From: Bryobacterales bacterium | GTDB taxonomy: Bacteria > Acidobacteriota > Terriglobia > Bryobacterales > Bryobacteraceae | Direction of reading: 5' to 3' | NCBI GenBank assembly: GCA_003167255.1 | Contig: PMTR01000074.1 | Span: forward strand, 159,266-223,265 | DNA: 64,000 nt | Part shown: positions 1 through 9,173 of the stretch, piece after piece | Position numbering within the stretch: position 1 is the first letter of the stretch | Layout: each line of letters begins with the position of its first letter | The notes under the pieces: model-generated | What the model was told of the DNA's origin: nothing | Seen by the model: only the letters and a program-made list of their open reading frames with translations | Databases searched by the model: none | Translations under genes and position numbers: made by a program

Positions 1-2
1 AT

Positions 3-362
3 GGCGCGGCGATCGCCAACGGCACCGCTCAATTGGTGGCCGGACTGGGGATTTGGACCTACGTCTGGAGAACCACTGGCCTCGATCTCAAGCTGCGCGA
101 CTTCGGCCGGATTGTGGTCTGCGGCGCGACCATGGCGGTGTGTGTGCTCGCGTTCATCCGTGCAGTGCCGGGTTACGTGGGCATGTTCGGCTCGATCGCG
201 ATCGGTGCCGCCATCTGGCTGATCGCGCTTCGCGTCAGCGGGGCGTTGAAACCGGAAGACGCCAGCCGGATCCTTTCGGTTGGCGGCCAGCTCCCCGCCG
301 CCTTGCGGCCGCATTGGAAACGCCTGATCGCCTGGCTGGCTCCGGCGGGCGCAGCGGCTTGA
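3..362 (+). CDS. C-terminal fragment of a polysaccharide flippase-like membrane protein (truncated at left edge)
   Basis: Frame is open from position 3 (GAAIANGTAQLVAGLGIWTYVW...) to TGA at 362; hydrophobic segments. The 33 start is only a TTG inside an open frame. Confidence 0.55.
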   Translation, partial: GAAIANGTAQLVAGLGIWTYVWRTTGLDLKLRDFGRIVVCGATMAVCVLAFIRAVPGYVGMFGSIAIGAAIWLIALRVSGALKPEDASRILSVGGQLPAALRPHWKRLIAWLAPAGAAA

Positions 363-489
363 GGCACTCCGGAGCCATGATTAATCAGGATCTTTATCTA
401 CCGCTCAAGCGGCGGATGTGGACCGGTCCGTCCAGTGCAAGTGTTCGATCGGGACGGTTTTCTGAGGATCGTCTGCCCTGAGTCCGGGG

Positions 490-1653
490 TCAACCCGCTT
501 CGCCGCGGACTGCAGCGTCTACCGCCTGGCGCATCTCCCACGTGGACACATAGCGGAGTTGGTGGCCGTACTGGCGGCAACCCTCAACCAGCAGAGTGAA
601 CAACCGCTCCAGCCCGCCTTGGAGCAGCAGCGCGGATGAGTGCCTTTCCTGGGCGCCGTGCGTGTAAAGTTTGATGAAGATATCGCTGCCGATGCGCGGC
701 GCCAGGTCGAGCCACCGCTGCACGCGGCAGGGTGTCGGCAGGTCCTGGCAGGCGATTTCACCGGTTTCCAGCCTAGGCTTGAGGCGTTCCGCCCACCGCA
801 GGCCGAGGGGGCCGGGGATCATGAGCAGGTCGCCCGCACCCGGCACGCCCGGTTTCACCGCCACTCCGCGGTCGTAGGATCGCGGCTTCAACGGGTCGTC
901 GCACACCCAGTAGATCGTGTTGACCGTACGCGACTGAGTCGGCGAGTTTCCCGAGGGCATCGTGAAATCGGCATAGCAGCCCAGGTCCCGCAGCAGGGTG
1001 ATTTCGTTATTGAGTCCGCACCACCTGCCGTCCGGGCGCGAATTGTCCAGTGCCCAATTGCCGTGAATGAACCCGAAGACCGGACGCCCGTGCGAAAGCC
1101 GAAGCAGCCCGTGACGGGTGACCAGCGCTTCGATGAAGCCGCTCATGCGGTCGACGAAGTTCTGTTGGCCTTCGCCATCGTGGTGGATGTGCACGTCCAC
1201 ATCGGCAATGCCGGCCCGTTTCATTTCCGCCAGTGAGTCCAGAAATCGCGGCCGATATTCTTCCTGGGGATAGTAGAACGTGTACTGCGGGGCGCGCCCG
1301 GTGGAATCGGCGTGCCGCCGTGCGATTTCCGGCCAGTGTTTCACCCAGAGGGCTACACGTCCGGCGGCGGTTTCGTCGGAAGGATTCGACCAGTACGGCT
1401 CCCAATGATCGGCAATCGCCACCCACACACGCGCGCCGCGAAGCGCGGGTTGAGCGGCCAAGCGGTTGCGGATGTAACCGGGAAGCCAGAGCTCAGCATG
1501 GCGCGGCAGCGAGATAGTCAACCTTCTCAGAATAGCAGGCGCGGCGCGGGTTGCTGTCCACCTGCTCACGGATGGCGTAGGGCGGCCACTGCCCTGGTCG
1601 GCCGTCACTTGATAGTGAGGGAGTAATCTCCGGCGGTCTTGGACTGGGACCAA
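490..1653 (-). CDS. Hypothetical protein, polysaccharide deacetylase-like
   Basis: 387 aa ORF with DVHIHHDGEG, FIHGNWALDNSRPDG and IKLYTHGAQ motifs; true start probably downstream (e.g. TTG near 1521) because the 5' end overlaps the upstream gene. Confidence 0.55.
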   Translation of the reverse strand: MVPVQDRRRLLPHYQVTADQGSGRPTPSVSRWTATRAAPAILRRLTISLPRHAELWLPGYIRNRLAAQPALRGARVWVAIADHWEPYWSNPSDETAAGRVALWVKHWPEIARRHADSTGRAPQYTFYYPQEEYRPRFLDSLAEMKRAGIADVDVHIHHDGEGQQNFVDRMSGFIEALVTRHGLLRLSHGRPVFGFIHGNWALDNSRPDGRWCGLNNEITLLRDLGCYADFTMPSGNSPTQSRTVNTIYWVCDDPLKPRSYDRGVAVKPGVPGAGDLLMIPGPLGLRWAERLKPRLETGEIACQDLPTPCRVQRWLDLAPRIGSDIFIKLYTHGAQERHSSALLLQGGLERLFTLLVEGCRQYGHQLRYVSTWEMRQAVDAAVRGEAG

Positions 1654-2834
1654 ACCTGAATGTAATAGGTCTTGCCGGATTCGGCTTTCATGGAGAAACG
1701 GAGGTCGGAGCCGGGGGCACTCAGTTTGGGGCCAAAGCCATTGTTGGCCATTTCGGGAGTGAAAGTGGTGAGGGCGGGGATGAGGGCCTTGGAGCGGTTC
1801 TGAATCTCAATCGTGACGGTGCCGCGCGCGGAGCCGCGGAAGGAGTAATAATCGGTGTCTTCGCCGTCCATGATATTGGCTTCGACGGTTTGATCGAGGC
1901 CGATTTTGGTGGCGTTGAGGATGTCGTCGTTGGGCTCGAAAGCGTCAAAGGCTTTCATGGCAGAGACGGTAAGAGAGTAGGCGCCGGCGGTATCGATGAG
2001 GCCTTCGACGCGGAGAAAGAGAGTGGTATTGGGAGGCGGGGCGATGACTTCGCGGAGAGAAGCTCCGGGGTCCTGGGATTCCTTCGACCAGTCCAGCGGA
2101 CGGCCGTCGGCATCGTAGAGGCGGAGGCGGGGGGCGAGGCTCTGCGAGCGGTTGGCCAGTTCGACCCGCAGAAGATCGCGGGGCGCGGGCGGAGAAGTGA
2201 CGCGGAAGCAGTCGACATCGTTGACGTCGAGAGAGATTTCGGCGTCCACGGATTTGCCGAGGGAGATGACGTTGGCGAGGCGGTCGGTGCCGTTCGGTTC
2301 GACTTCGTGGGTGACTGGGTCGGCGGAGTTGCCGAGTTTGAAGCGCGCGAGATTCTGACGGACGGTGGGATACTGCAAGTCGCGGGCCAGAACCTCACGG
2401 AACGCGCCGACGGCCTTGATGCCGTCGTTGAGCTTGACGTAGATGACGCCGAGGTTGTTATAGATGACGGGAAGCTGGGCGGACTTGGCGAGGGTTTCGA
2501 GGAGGACGGCGGCGGAGGGATACTCGCCCTGGTACATGAGGTCGGAGGCGCGGTCGAAATCGTGTTCGAGGGCCGGATCGCCGAGGGGCTTGCCTTGAAA
2601 GCGGAGGAATTCCTGGCGCAGCACATTCGCTTCGGCGATGTAACCGGGGAGCGGCGGGTGGCGCGGCGATGGGCTGGTCCACCAGGAAGATATCCAGTGA
2701 GCGGAGAGGGCGACGGCGACGAGAGGGACCACCCACCAGATGCGCAGAATCCACGCCGGTCTTCTGCGGTGCCGCCGGCGGCGGGACCCTTTGCCCTGGG
2801 GTGATGCCGTCGGCTTGCTGTCGGTGGGAAGCAT
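1605..2834 (-). CDS. Membrane-anchored TPR protein with pre-peptidase C-terminal-like (PPC) domains
   Basis: N-terminal TM segment, TPR-like region (VIYNNLGVIYVKLNDGIKAVGAFREVL), two PPC-like repeats (DVNDVDCFRV, DGEDTDYYSFRG...GDYSLTIK). Confidence 0.7.
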   Translation of the reverse strand: MLPTDSKPTASPQGKGSRRRRHRRRPAWILRIWWVVPLVAVALSAHWISSWWTSPSPRHPPLPGYIAEANVLRQEFLRFQGKPLGDPALEHDFDRASDLMYQGEYPSAAVLLETLAKSAQLPVIYNNLGVIYVKLNDGIKAVGAFREVLARDLQYPTVRQNLARFKLGNSADPVTHEVEPNGTDRLANVISLGKSVDAEISLDVNDVDCFRVTSPPAPRDLLRVELANRSQSLAPRLRLYDADGRPLDWSKESQDPGASLREVIAPPPNTTLFLRVEGLIDTAGAYSLTVSAMKAFDAFEPNDDILNATKIGLDQTVEANIMDGEDTDYYSFRGSARGTVTIEIQNRSKALIPALTTFTPEMANNGFGPKLSAPGSDLRFSMKAESGKTYYIQVWSQSKTAGDYSLTIK

Positions 2835-2881
2835 GGTTTGGTCCGGGCGATCCAGGGTCGCTTTGCTACAATCCTAATTCT

Positions 2882-4000
2882 ATGCGCTTTGCGCGCGGCC
2901 GCGTCGCGAAAAAGGGGGTGAAGTTGGCCGCGTTGGCGTGCGGGCTGGGGCTTCTGGCGTTTCCTCAAAAGAAGAAGGACGAAACCCAGACGTTACAACT
3001 GCCCAGGGACCTTCCCACGGCGGTGGAAGGCAATCCGCGAAAGTTCATGTTCCATGTGACGCCGCTCTCGGCCAAAGGCCTGCTGACGAAGCAGGTCCGC
3101 GACGCGCTGAGCGCGCTGATCCGCGAAGCCAAGGGCGATTCCATTCTGAAAATCCGGGCTTTTGTGGCGGGTTCGGGCGATGCGCGGCGTGTGCGCGACC
3201 TGGTGAGCGAATTCTTCACGGAGCGCCGGGAGGCGCTGCCGGTGCTGAGCCTGGTGCAGGCGGGAGGGCTGCCGCTGGAAGGGGCGCAGGTGGTGCTGGA
3301 GGGAATCGCCGAGGGCAAGAAGGAGGTGAGCCGCTACGGGCTGGCGCTGATCTCGGCGCAATCGGCGGTGTCGGAAAACCCGCTGGACGCGGCGGGGCCG
3401 TTGGCCGTGAAATCGCTGGGTGCGCTGCGAGTGGCGGTGAAAGCGGCGGGTTCGGAGCCGGCGGATGTGGCGCGGGTGACGTGTTTTCTGAGCTCGCTGG
3501 ACGGGCTGGATGCGACGCGAAAGCTGGTTGTGGCGGAATTTCCTGGCGCGGCGGCGAACTTCGTCCAGACGCAACGGGCGCCGGCCAGGGCGCTGGCGGC
3601 ATGCGAAGCGGTGGCGCGGTTGCGCCGGGAGGTGGGTGCGCCGCTGGCCGTTTTGAACCCGGAAGGCCTGCCGCGGGATGCGGGACAATCGCAGGTGGCC
3701 TTGGTGGGCGCGTCGAAAGTGGTGCTGACGGGCTCGCAGGTGTCGTTTGGATTCGCGGAAAAGGACGCGCGGCTGGCGTTCGAGCGGCTGAAGAAATCGC
3801 TGGAGCAGGCCGGAGCATCCACGCGGGGGGTGGCGTTCGCGGGGTACTATGCGCTGTCATCGGGCATCGCGGAGCAGGTGCGGAAAGTGCGGGGGGAATT
3901 CTTCGACGCCGCGCGGCCGCCGGCGGGTTCGCTCGAGCCGGTGGAGGGTTTGCCTTCGATGGACGCCGGCTTCTCGATGGATGTGGTAGCGGTGAAGTAG
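2882..4000 (+). CDS. Secreted protein with RidA/YjgF-like domains
   Basis: ATG at 2882; RidA-like segments (SLGALRVAVKAAGSEPADVARVTCFLSSLDGLDATRKLVVAEF and a second C-terminal unit). Confidence 0.6.
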   Translation: MRFARGRVAKKGVKLAALACGLGLLAFPQKKKDETQTLQLPRDLPTAVEGNPRKFMFHVTPLSAKGLLTKQVRDALSALIREAKGDSILKIRAFVAGSGDARRVRDLVSEFFTERREALPVLSLVQAGGLPLEGAQVVLEGIAEGKKEVSRYGLALISAQSAVSENPLDAAGPLAVKSLGALRVAVKAAGSEPADVARVTCFLSSLDGLDATRKLVVAEFPGAAANFVQTQRAPARALAACEAVARLRREVGAPLAVLNPEGLPRDAGQSQVALVGASKVVLTGSQVSFGFAEKDARLAFERLKKSLEQAGASTRGVAFAGYYALSSGIAEQVRKVRGEFFDAARPPAGSLEPVEGLPSMDAGFSMDVVAVK

Positions 4001-4069
4001 GGGACCACGGCAACCACGGCAGGGGACGGGATGGCGGTTGGCGGATCGCGGTAGAATGAGGACAACGCC

Positions 4070-5152
4070 GTGACTACCATTTTGCGCGCTACCGCGATTG
4101 CCTGCGCCGGAGGGCTATTGCTATCGATGGCCGGCTCCCCGCAACAGGCGCAGCAGAAACCGCCGGCTCAGCAGCAGACGCAGCAGCAGCAGACGGCTGT
4201 GCCGACCATCCGGGTGACGGCAACCGAAGTCATCCTGCCGGTGACGGTGACCGACGATAAAGGCCGGTTTATCGACAACCTGGAACAAAAAGACTTCCGG
4301 ATCCTGGACGAGGGCCGGGTGCAGAGAATCAAGTTCTTCAGCCACGACCCAAGGCAGCCCACCGTAATCGGCTTTTTGGTGGACATGAGCAACAACAGCA
4401 CCATTCACTGGCAGAATTACAAAGACGCCGTGAAAGAGATGGTTTGGGGTCTGTTGCCGAACGATAAGAATTATACAGGTTACCTGATTTCCTTCTCCAC
4501 CACGGCGGAGCTGTTGGTGAATACAACTTGGGATCCGGACAAGCTGACGGCGCAAGTGGACCGGATGAAGCCGGGCGGCGGGGCGGCGTTGTTCGATGCG
4601 GTCAAGCGGGCGTGCACGGACCGTCAACTGATTCCGGGCGAGCCGTACCAGCCGCGGCGCATCATTGTGGTGTTTGGGAACGGGCACGACAGCGCGAGCG
4701 AGTATACGATTGACCAGGTGATCGAGCTGGCGCAGCAAAAGCTGGTGACGATTTACGGGGTGAGCACGGCGGCCTACGGGATGGAGGATCCGGATCGGGA
4801 CCAGTTGGAAAAGCTGGCCACGACGACGGGCGGGCGGGTATGGTATCCGCTGGACAACCCGTATTCGGAGGTTTCGGGGTTTCTTTCGCAGCCATCCGAC
4901 GAAGGCAATTACGCCTTGCATGTCGGGACCGGCGGGTATGCGGCAGCCATCAATTCCGCCATTTATAAGGCGGTAGGCGCACTCGAGGGTGAGATCACGA
5001 CGCAGTACATTCTGCGGTACCAGCCGGAATTCGATGCGGTATCTGCGAATAAAGACAAGCATCGGATCAAGGTGGAGATTCCGACGCTGCCGCCTGGATC
5101 TTATAAAGTGCTCACGCGGCCCGATTATTATCCCAACCGGATCGGGCAGTAG
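4070..5152 (+). CDS. VWFA-related domain secreted protein
   Basis: VILPVTVTDDKGRFIDNLEQKDFRILDEGRVQRIKFFS...VIGFLVDMSNN...GGGAALFDAV, typical of acidobacterial VWFA-related proteins. Confidence 0.8.
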   Translation: MTTILRATAIACAGGLLLSMAGSPQQAQQKPPAQQQTQQQQTAVPTIRVTATEVILPVTVTDDKGRFIDNLEQKDFRILDEGRVQRIKFFSHDPRQPTVIGFLVDMSNNSTIHWQNYKDAVKEMVWGLLPNDKNYTGYLISFSTTAELLVNTTWDPDKLTAQVDRMKPGGGAALFDAVKRACTDRQLIPGEPYQPRRIIVVFGNGHDSASEYTIDQVIELAQQKLVTIYGVSTAAYGMEDPDRDQLEKLATTTGGRVWYPLDNPYSEVSGFLSQPSDEGNYALHVGTGGYAAAINSAIYKAVGALEGEITTQYILRYQPEFDAVSANKDKHRIKVEIPTLPPGSYKVLTRPDYYPNRIGQ

Positions 5153-5176
5153 ACTTTTCGAAAACCTGCATTGACG

Positions 5177-5327
5177 GTGGGGCAGTCCCCCTGGACTGCG
5201 GCCGACGCCCCCGTCGGCCTGCTCGCGCTTTTCAGGATGTCGATATCGTTGCTCCGGCAGCGGGACGAGGGCGGCATAACCGGTATTGCGAAAACTATCT
5301 GGCATTGGCCTGACCAGGCTGCCCCAC
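5177..5327. repeat. MITE-like intergenic element with GTGGGGCAG/CTGCCCCAC ends
   Basis: Terminal inverted GTGGGGCAG (5177) and CTGCCCCAC (5319-5327); internal GGCCGACG-CCC-CGTCGGCC hairpin. Confidence 0.55.
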
Positions 5328-5355
5328 ATCAGTATTTAGTAGAGCGGGCAGCGCG

Positions 5356-5544
5356 CTAGCCGGCGTGGTCGATGGGCTGGGCGTGCGGGACGGCGCGCCG
5401 GCGGGCGTCCTCAGTGAGATAGAGGAGGGCCTGGCGGGCGAGTTCGGCAACGCTGGAATCGGGATGGCGGAGCAGGACGAGGAGCATACGGAGCCAGCGA
5501 AGCTCGCAGGGTTCGATTCCGATGACCGCGACCGGTTTGGGCAT
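5356..5544 (-). CDS. Small hypothetical protein (62 aa)
   Basis: ATG preceded by AAAAGGATTCT Shine-Dalgarno-like sequence on the minus strand. Confidence 0.45.
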   Translation of the reverse strand: MPKPVAVIGIEPCELRWLRMLLVLLRHPDSSVAELARQALLYLTEDARRRAVPHAQPIDHAG

Positions 5545-5591
5545 AGAATCCTTTTGCCTAACTCTTCGGCGGGGATGCGGGTTTCATGATT

Positions 5592-5618
5592 TACAGTTTT
5601 CGGGTGGTGCGCCGATAA
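5592..5618 (+). promoter_or_regulatory. Sigma-28 (FliA-type) promoter upstream of flaG
   Basis: TACAGTTT-N11-GCCGATAA against consensus TAAAGTTT-N11-GCCGATAA. Confidence 0.7.
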
Positions 5619-5689
5619 GGAAGGTGGGAGAAGGCGGGTGCGGTAAAGGAGACGCCTGGTCGGGCCCGAATTTTTCCCGAGGAGATGTT

Positions 5690-5974
5690 ATGGATATCAC
5701 CGCACTGAATCGCATTTCGCAGGATTTGCCATCGGTAGCGACTCCCATTCCGGTCGAAAAGGCTGCGGAGAACCGCGAAGTGGTTCAGGCCGTCAAGGCC
5801 CTGAACAGCGCGGAAATGTTCGGGCAGGAGAACGACCTGGTGTTCCAGAAAGACCCCCAGACGCGGCGCATGGTGATCAAAGTGATCAATCGTAAGACCA
5901 AGGATGTGATCTCGCAGATTCCGCCGCAATACGTATTGCAACTGGCGGAGAATCTGAAGACGGGCAAGGGTTGA
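5690..5974 (+). CDS. flaG: FlaG family flagellar protein
   Basis: DLVFQKDPQTRRMVIKVINRKTKDVISQIPPQYVLQLAENL; ATG after GAGGAGATGTT. Confidence 0.85.
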   Translation: MDITALNRISQDLPSVATPIPVEKAAENREVVQAVKALNSAEMFGQENDLVFQKDPQTRRMVIKVINRKTKDVISQIPPQYVLQLAENLKTGKG

Positions 5975-6026
5975 GGCGTAAGGAAGCTGCCAGATCTGCC
6001 GATGAGAGGGAGTGGGGAGAACGAGA

Positions 6027-6485
6027 ATGTGGCAGAACGCGCACGACGCATATCTGGAAAGCCGGGTGCTCTCGGCGGATCCGCTGGAACTGGTGCATCT
6101 GCTGTACGAGGCCGCGATAGAGGCGGTGCGGGAAGCGCGGCGGTATCTGGCGGCTGGAGAGATTGCGGCGCGGTCGCGTTCGATCACCAAGGCATTCGGC
6201 ATTCTGCAGGAACTGGTGGCGGCGCTCGATCATGATCGCGGCGGCGAAATCAGCGGGCGGCTGGCGCAACTATACGATTACATGCAGCGGAGGCTGCTGG
6301 AAGCAAATTTCCGGCAGGCCGATGAACCGCTGGCCCAAGTGCTGGGACTGCTGGCCACGCTGGCGGAGGCGTGGCAGGGGGTGAAGCAGGAAACTCAGCC
6401 GGCGGCGCCGGCCGAGAATCCCTGGGCACAGAGGCCGCCGGCGGAGCCGGTTCCCGCATACGGATCGTCGGCCTGGAGCTTCTAG
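6027..6485 (+). CDS. fliS: Flagellar export chaperone FliS
   Basis: AHDAYLESRVLSADPLELVHLLYEAAIEAV...DYMQRRLLEANF; follows flaG. Confidence 0.85.
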   Translation: MWQNAHDAYLESRVLSADPLELVHLLYEAAIEAVREARRYLAAGEIAARSRSITKAFGILQELVAALDHDRGGEISGRLAQLYDYMQRRLLEANFRQADEPLAQVLGLLATLAEAWQGVKQETQPAAPAENPWAQRPPAEPVPAYGSSAWSF

Positions 6486-6516
6486 CGGGATGGCGAGAGA
6501 GCACAACACCGAAATG

Positions 6517-7905
6517 TCATGCTCCTTGATTCTCCCGGCTTGGTGCTGTGAGACCGTGTTTCTCCATGCGGTATATCAGCGTCCGCCGGCTGATGTCCAG
6601 GTACCGTGCCGCCTGGGTCTGGTTCCAGTCGAATTTCACTAGCGAGCGTAGGATCAGTTCCTTCTCCACCGCCTCCAAGCTGATTCCTTGCGGTGGCAGG
6701 GCCAACTGCAAGGCCTCCAGCGCCGGACGTTCGGCGCGCAGGAAATCGGGCAGGTCGGCCAGCAGCACCTCATCCCCGGTGGTCAGGACAATCAAGCGCT
6801 CCAACACATTCTCCAGCTCGCGCACGTTCCCCGGCCAGGGGTATCCGCAGAAATGTTGAAGAAGCGACGAGTCCAGCCGGAGCTCGTTGCGATTCTGCTT
6901 GGCTTTGATCTTGATGAACAGGTTCTGCACCAACTCCGGAATATCATCGACGCGGTCGCGGAGCGGCGGAAGTTCCAGCGTGATCACCGCCAGCCGGTAA
7001 TACAGATCCTGCCGGAAGGCCGCATCCTCGATCATGCTTTGCAGGTTGCGATGCGTGGCGGCAATGATGCGCACATCCACTTCCATCGTGCTGGTCGCAC
7101 CGACTTTATCGATCTGCCCTTCCTGGATCAGGCGAAGAATTTTCACTTGGAGTTCGGGCGGCAGTTCGCCGATCTCATCCAGAAAAAGCGTTCCCTGGTC
7201 GGCCATTTCCACCTTGCCGGCCTTGTTGGCCATAGCGCCGGTAAACGATCCCTTGCAGTAACCGAACAGTTCGCTCTCCAGCAGGTCCTTGGGGATCGCG
7301 CCGCAGTTGATGGTGACAAACGGCAGGTCCTTCCGCCGGCTATTACGGTGTATGGCTTTGGCGAGCAGCTCCTTCCCAGTGCCGGTCTCGCCTCGTATCA
7401 GAACAGTGGAGTTGCTCTGCGCCGCGCGGGAAGCCAGGTCCAGCACATATAGCAGCTTTTGCGACTTGCCTACAATGCTTTCGAATCCGTACTTGCGATC
7501 CAGCGTGGTGCGCAGATAGCGCACTTCCTCCAATAGGTCCTGATGCTCCAGGGCGCGGCGTACCACGATTGCGAGCTGGCTGTAGTCTAGTGGTTTAGTG
7601 AGGTAGTCGTAAGCGCCTTCGCGCATGGCGAGGACGGCCGACTCCACAGTTCCGTACGCGGTGATTACCAGCACCGCAGTCTCCGTGTGCTCCTTGCGCA
7701 CCCGCCGGAGCAACTCCAGGCCGGACATACCCGGCATCTTCAGATCGGTAAGCACCACCGGTATGGCACGCGACGCCAGAATCTCCAGCGCTTCCGGTCC
7801 GGAAGCCGCCACCAGTACCTGGCAGCCGATCTCCTCCAGTTGCATCTCCATGACGCGGCGAAGGCTCTGATCGTCATCGACTACAAGAACTGTTCGGCGA
7901 TTCAT
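6517..7905 (-). CDS. NtrC-family sigma-54-dependent response regulator
   Basis: Receiver (VLVVDDDQSLRRV...VLTDLKMPGMSG), AAA+ GETGTGKE and ELFGYCKGSFTGA, C-terminal Fis-like HTH. Confidence 0.92.
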   Translation of the reverse strand: MNRRTVLVVDDDQSLRRVMEMQLEEIGCQVLVAASGPEALEILASRAIPVVLTDLKMPGMSGLELLRRVRKEHTETAVLVITAYGTVESAVLAMREGAYDYLTKPLDYSQLAIVVRRALEHQDLLEEVRYLRTTLDRKYGFESIVGKSQKLLYVLDLASRAAQSNSTVLIRGETGTGKELLAKAIHRNSRRKDLPFVTINCGAIPKDLLESELFGYCKGSFTGAMANKAGKVEMADQGTLFLDEIGELPPELQVKILRLIQEGQIDKVGATSTMEVDVRIIAATHRNLQSMIEDAAFRQDLYYRLAVITLELPPLRDRVDDIPELVQNLFIKIKAKQNRNELRLDSSLLQHFCGYPWPGNVRELENVLERLIVLTTGDEVLLADLPDFLRAERPALEALQLALPPQGISLEAVEKELILRSLVKFDWNQTQAARYLDISRRTLIYRMEKHGLTAPSRENQGA

Positions 7906-9071
7906 CGGGCGGCACCCTGCCTGCGAGGCAGCAGCATCTGAAATCTGGCGCCCTTCGGAGCCGCGGGTTTGGCCGCGATCGAGCCGCCGTGCTGATCAAC
8001 AATCTGGTGAACCACCGAGAGCCCCAATCCGGTGCCATCCTCTTTGGTGGTGAAGAAGGGGTCGAAGATCCGATTCATTGCCTCAGGCTCCACTCCCGGA
8101 CCTTCATCCCTGACTTCGACGCAGATCCGGTCATCATCCTGGTAGACCGCCACCACGACCTCGCCGGATTCGGGCGAGGCATGGATCGCGTTGAGCGTCA
8201 GGTTCAACACGGCCTGTTTGATCTGTTCCGGATCGCATTCCACATTGGGGATCTGATCGGGCAGTTCCAAACGGATGCGAACGGCCCTCCGTCCGATGGC
8301 GTGCGCGGCCAGGTCCACTACCGCCTCAAGCACGCTACGGATATCGATGACCTGGTACTGCGGCGTGCGCGGCCGGGCGAAGTCGAGGAATTGCGACAGC
8401 AGCCGGTTCAGCCGTTCGCACTCTCTCAAGATGATCTCCACGCATTCATCACGCCGCTGGTCGGAGGTCTGCGCCCGCTGCAAGAGGCCAGCCGCCCCGG
8501 CCAGGCTGGCCAGAGGATTGCGGATCTCGTGTGCCAGGCCGGCCGAGAGCTGACCGACGGCCGAGAGGCGCTCCGCCCTCTTAACCTGTTCAAAGCTGTC
8601 CTGTAGCTCTCGATAGACCTCCGTGAGCCGCAAAGTGGTCTGCTCCATCGCCAAACGATGTTCGCGCTCCCGTTGCGCCAGCATTCCGGTGAACACTCCC
8701 GCCGCGCAAAAAGCCAGGATGTCAAGCAGTTGGTCACCACCGTAGGACCGTATCACCGAGAGCAGATGAAGGCTGTAGGGCAGGCTGGAAATCCCGGCCA
8801 ACAGACCTGCAAACAATCCGCCACGCCAGCCGAAGTACATGCCCGCGAAGACAATTGGCAGATAGTACAGGTGTTGCAGAATGTTGTGCCAGTGCCCGAG
8901 AGTGAGCGGCAGGGCCGCATGCAGCACGCCACAGAATAGAATGCCCGCCAGGATGGCGATCCAGCGAACATACGCCAAGCGTTCGGGCTCGGCCCGGAGC
9001 CACAGAAAGGGTTTCAAATCAGATGCCATCTCCAGTTTATCCGGAAGCGCCCGCAAGGTCGCACTTACCAC
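7902..9071 (-). CDS. Sensor histidine kinase
   Basis: TM region, H-box GLAHEIRNPLASLAGA, ATPase motifs; 4-bp overlap with the downstream regulator gene. Confidence 0.92.
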   Translation of the reverse strand: MVSATLRALPDKLEMASDLKPFLWLRAEPERLAYVRWIAILAGILFCGVLHAALPLTLGHWHNILQHLYYLPIVFAGMYFGWRGGLFAGLLAGISSLPYSLHLLSVIRSYGGDQLLDILAFCAAGVFTGMLAQREREHRLAMEQTTLRLTEVYRELQDSFEQVKRAERLSAVGQLSAGLAHEIRNPLASLAGAAGLLQRAQTSDQRRDECVEIILRECERLNRLLSQFLDFARPRTPQYQVIDIRSVLEAVVDLAAHAIGRRAVRIRLELPDQIPNVECDPEQIKQAVLNLTLNAIHASPESGEVVVAVYQDDDRICVEVRDEGPGVEPEAMNRIFDPFFTTKEDGTGLGLSVVHQIVDQHGGSIAAKPAAPKGARFQMLLPRRQGAAR

Positions 9072-9173
9072 CTTGCGGGCGCTCCTTACCCTGTAGAAGT
9101 TTTGAGTCTACCTGAGGTCTTGAAGCGGGGTGTGACGACAGGCCCCGCCCAGCGCCGATGAAGGCTAACCTGC

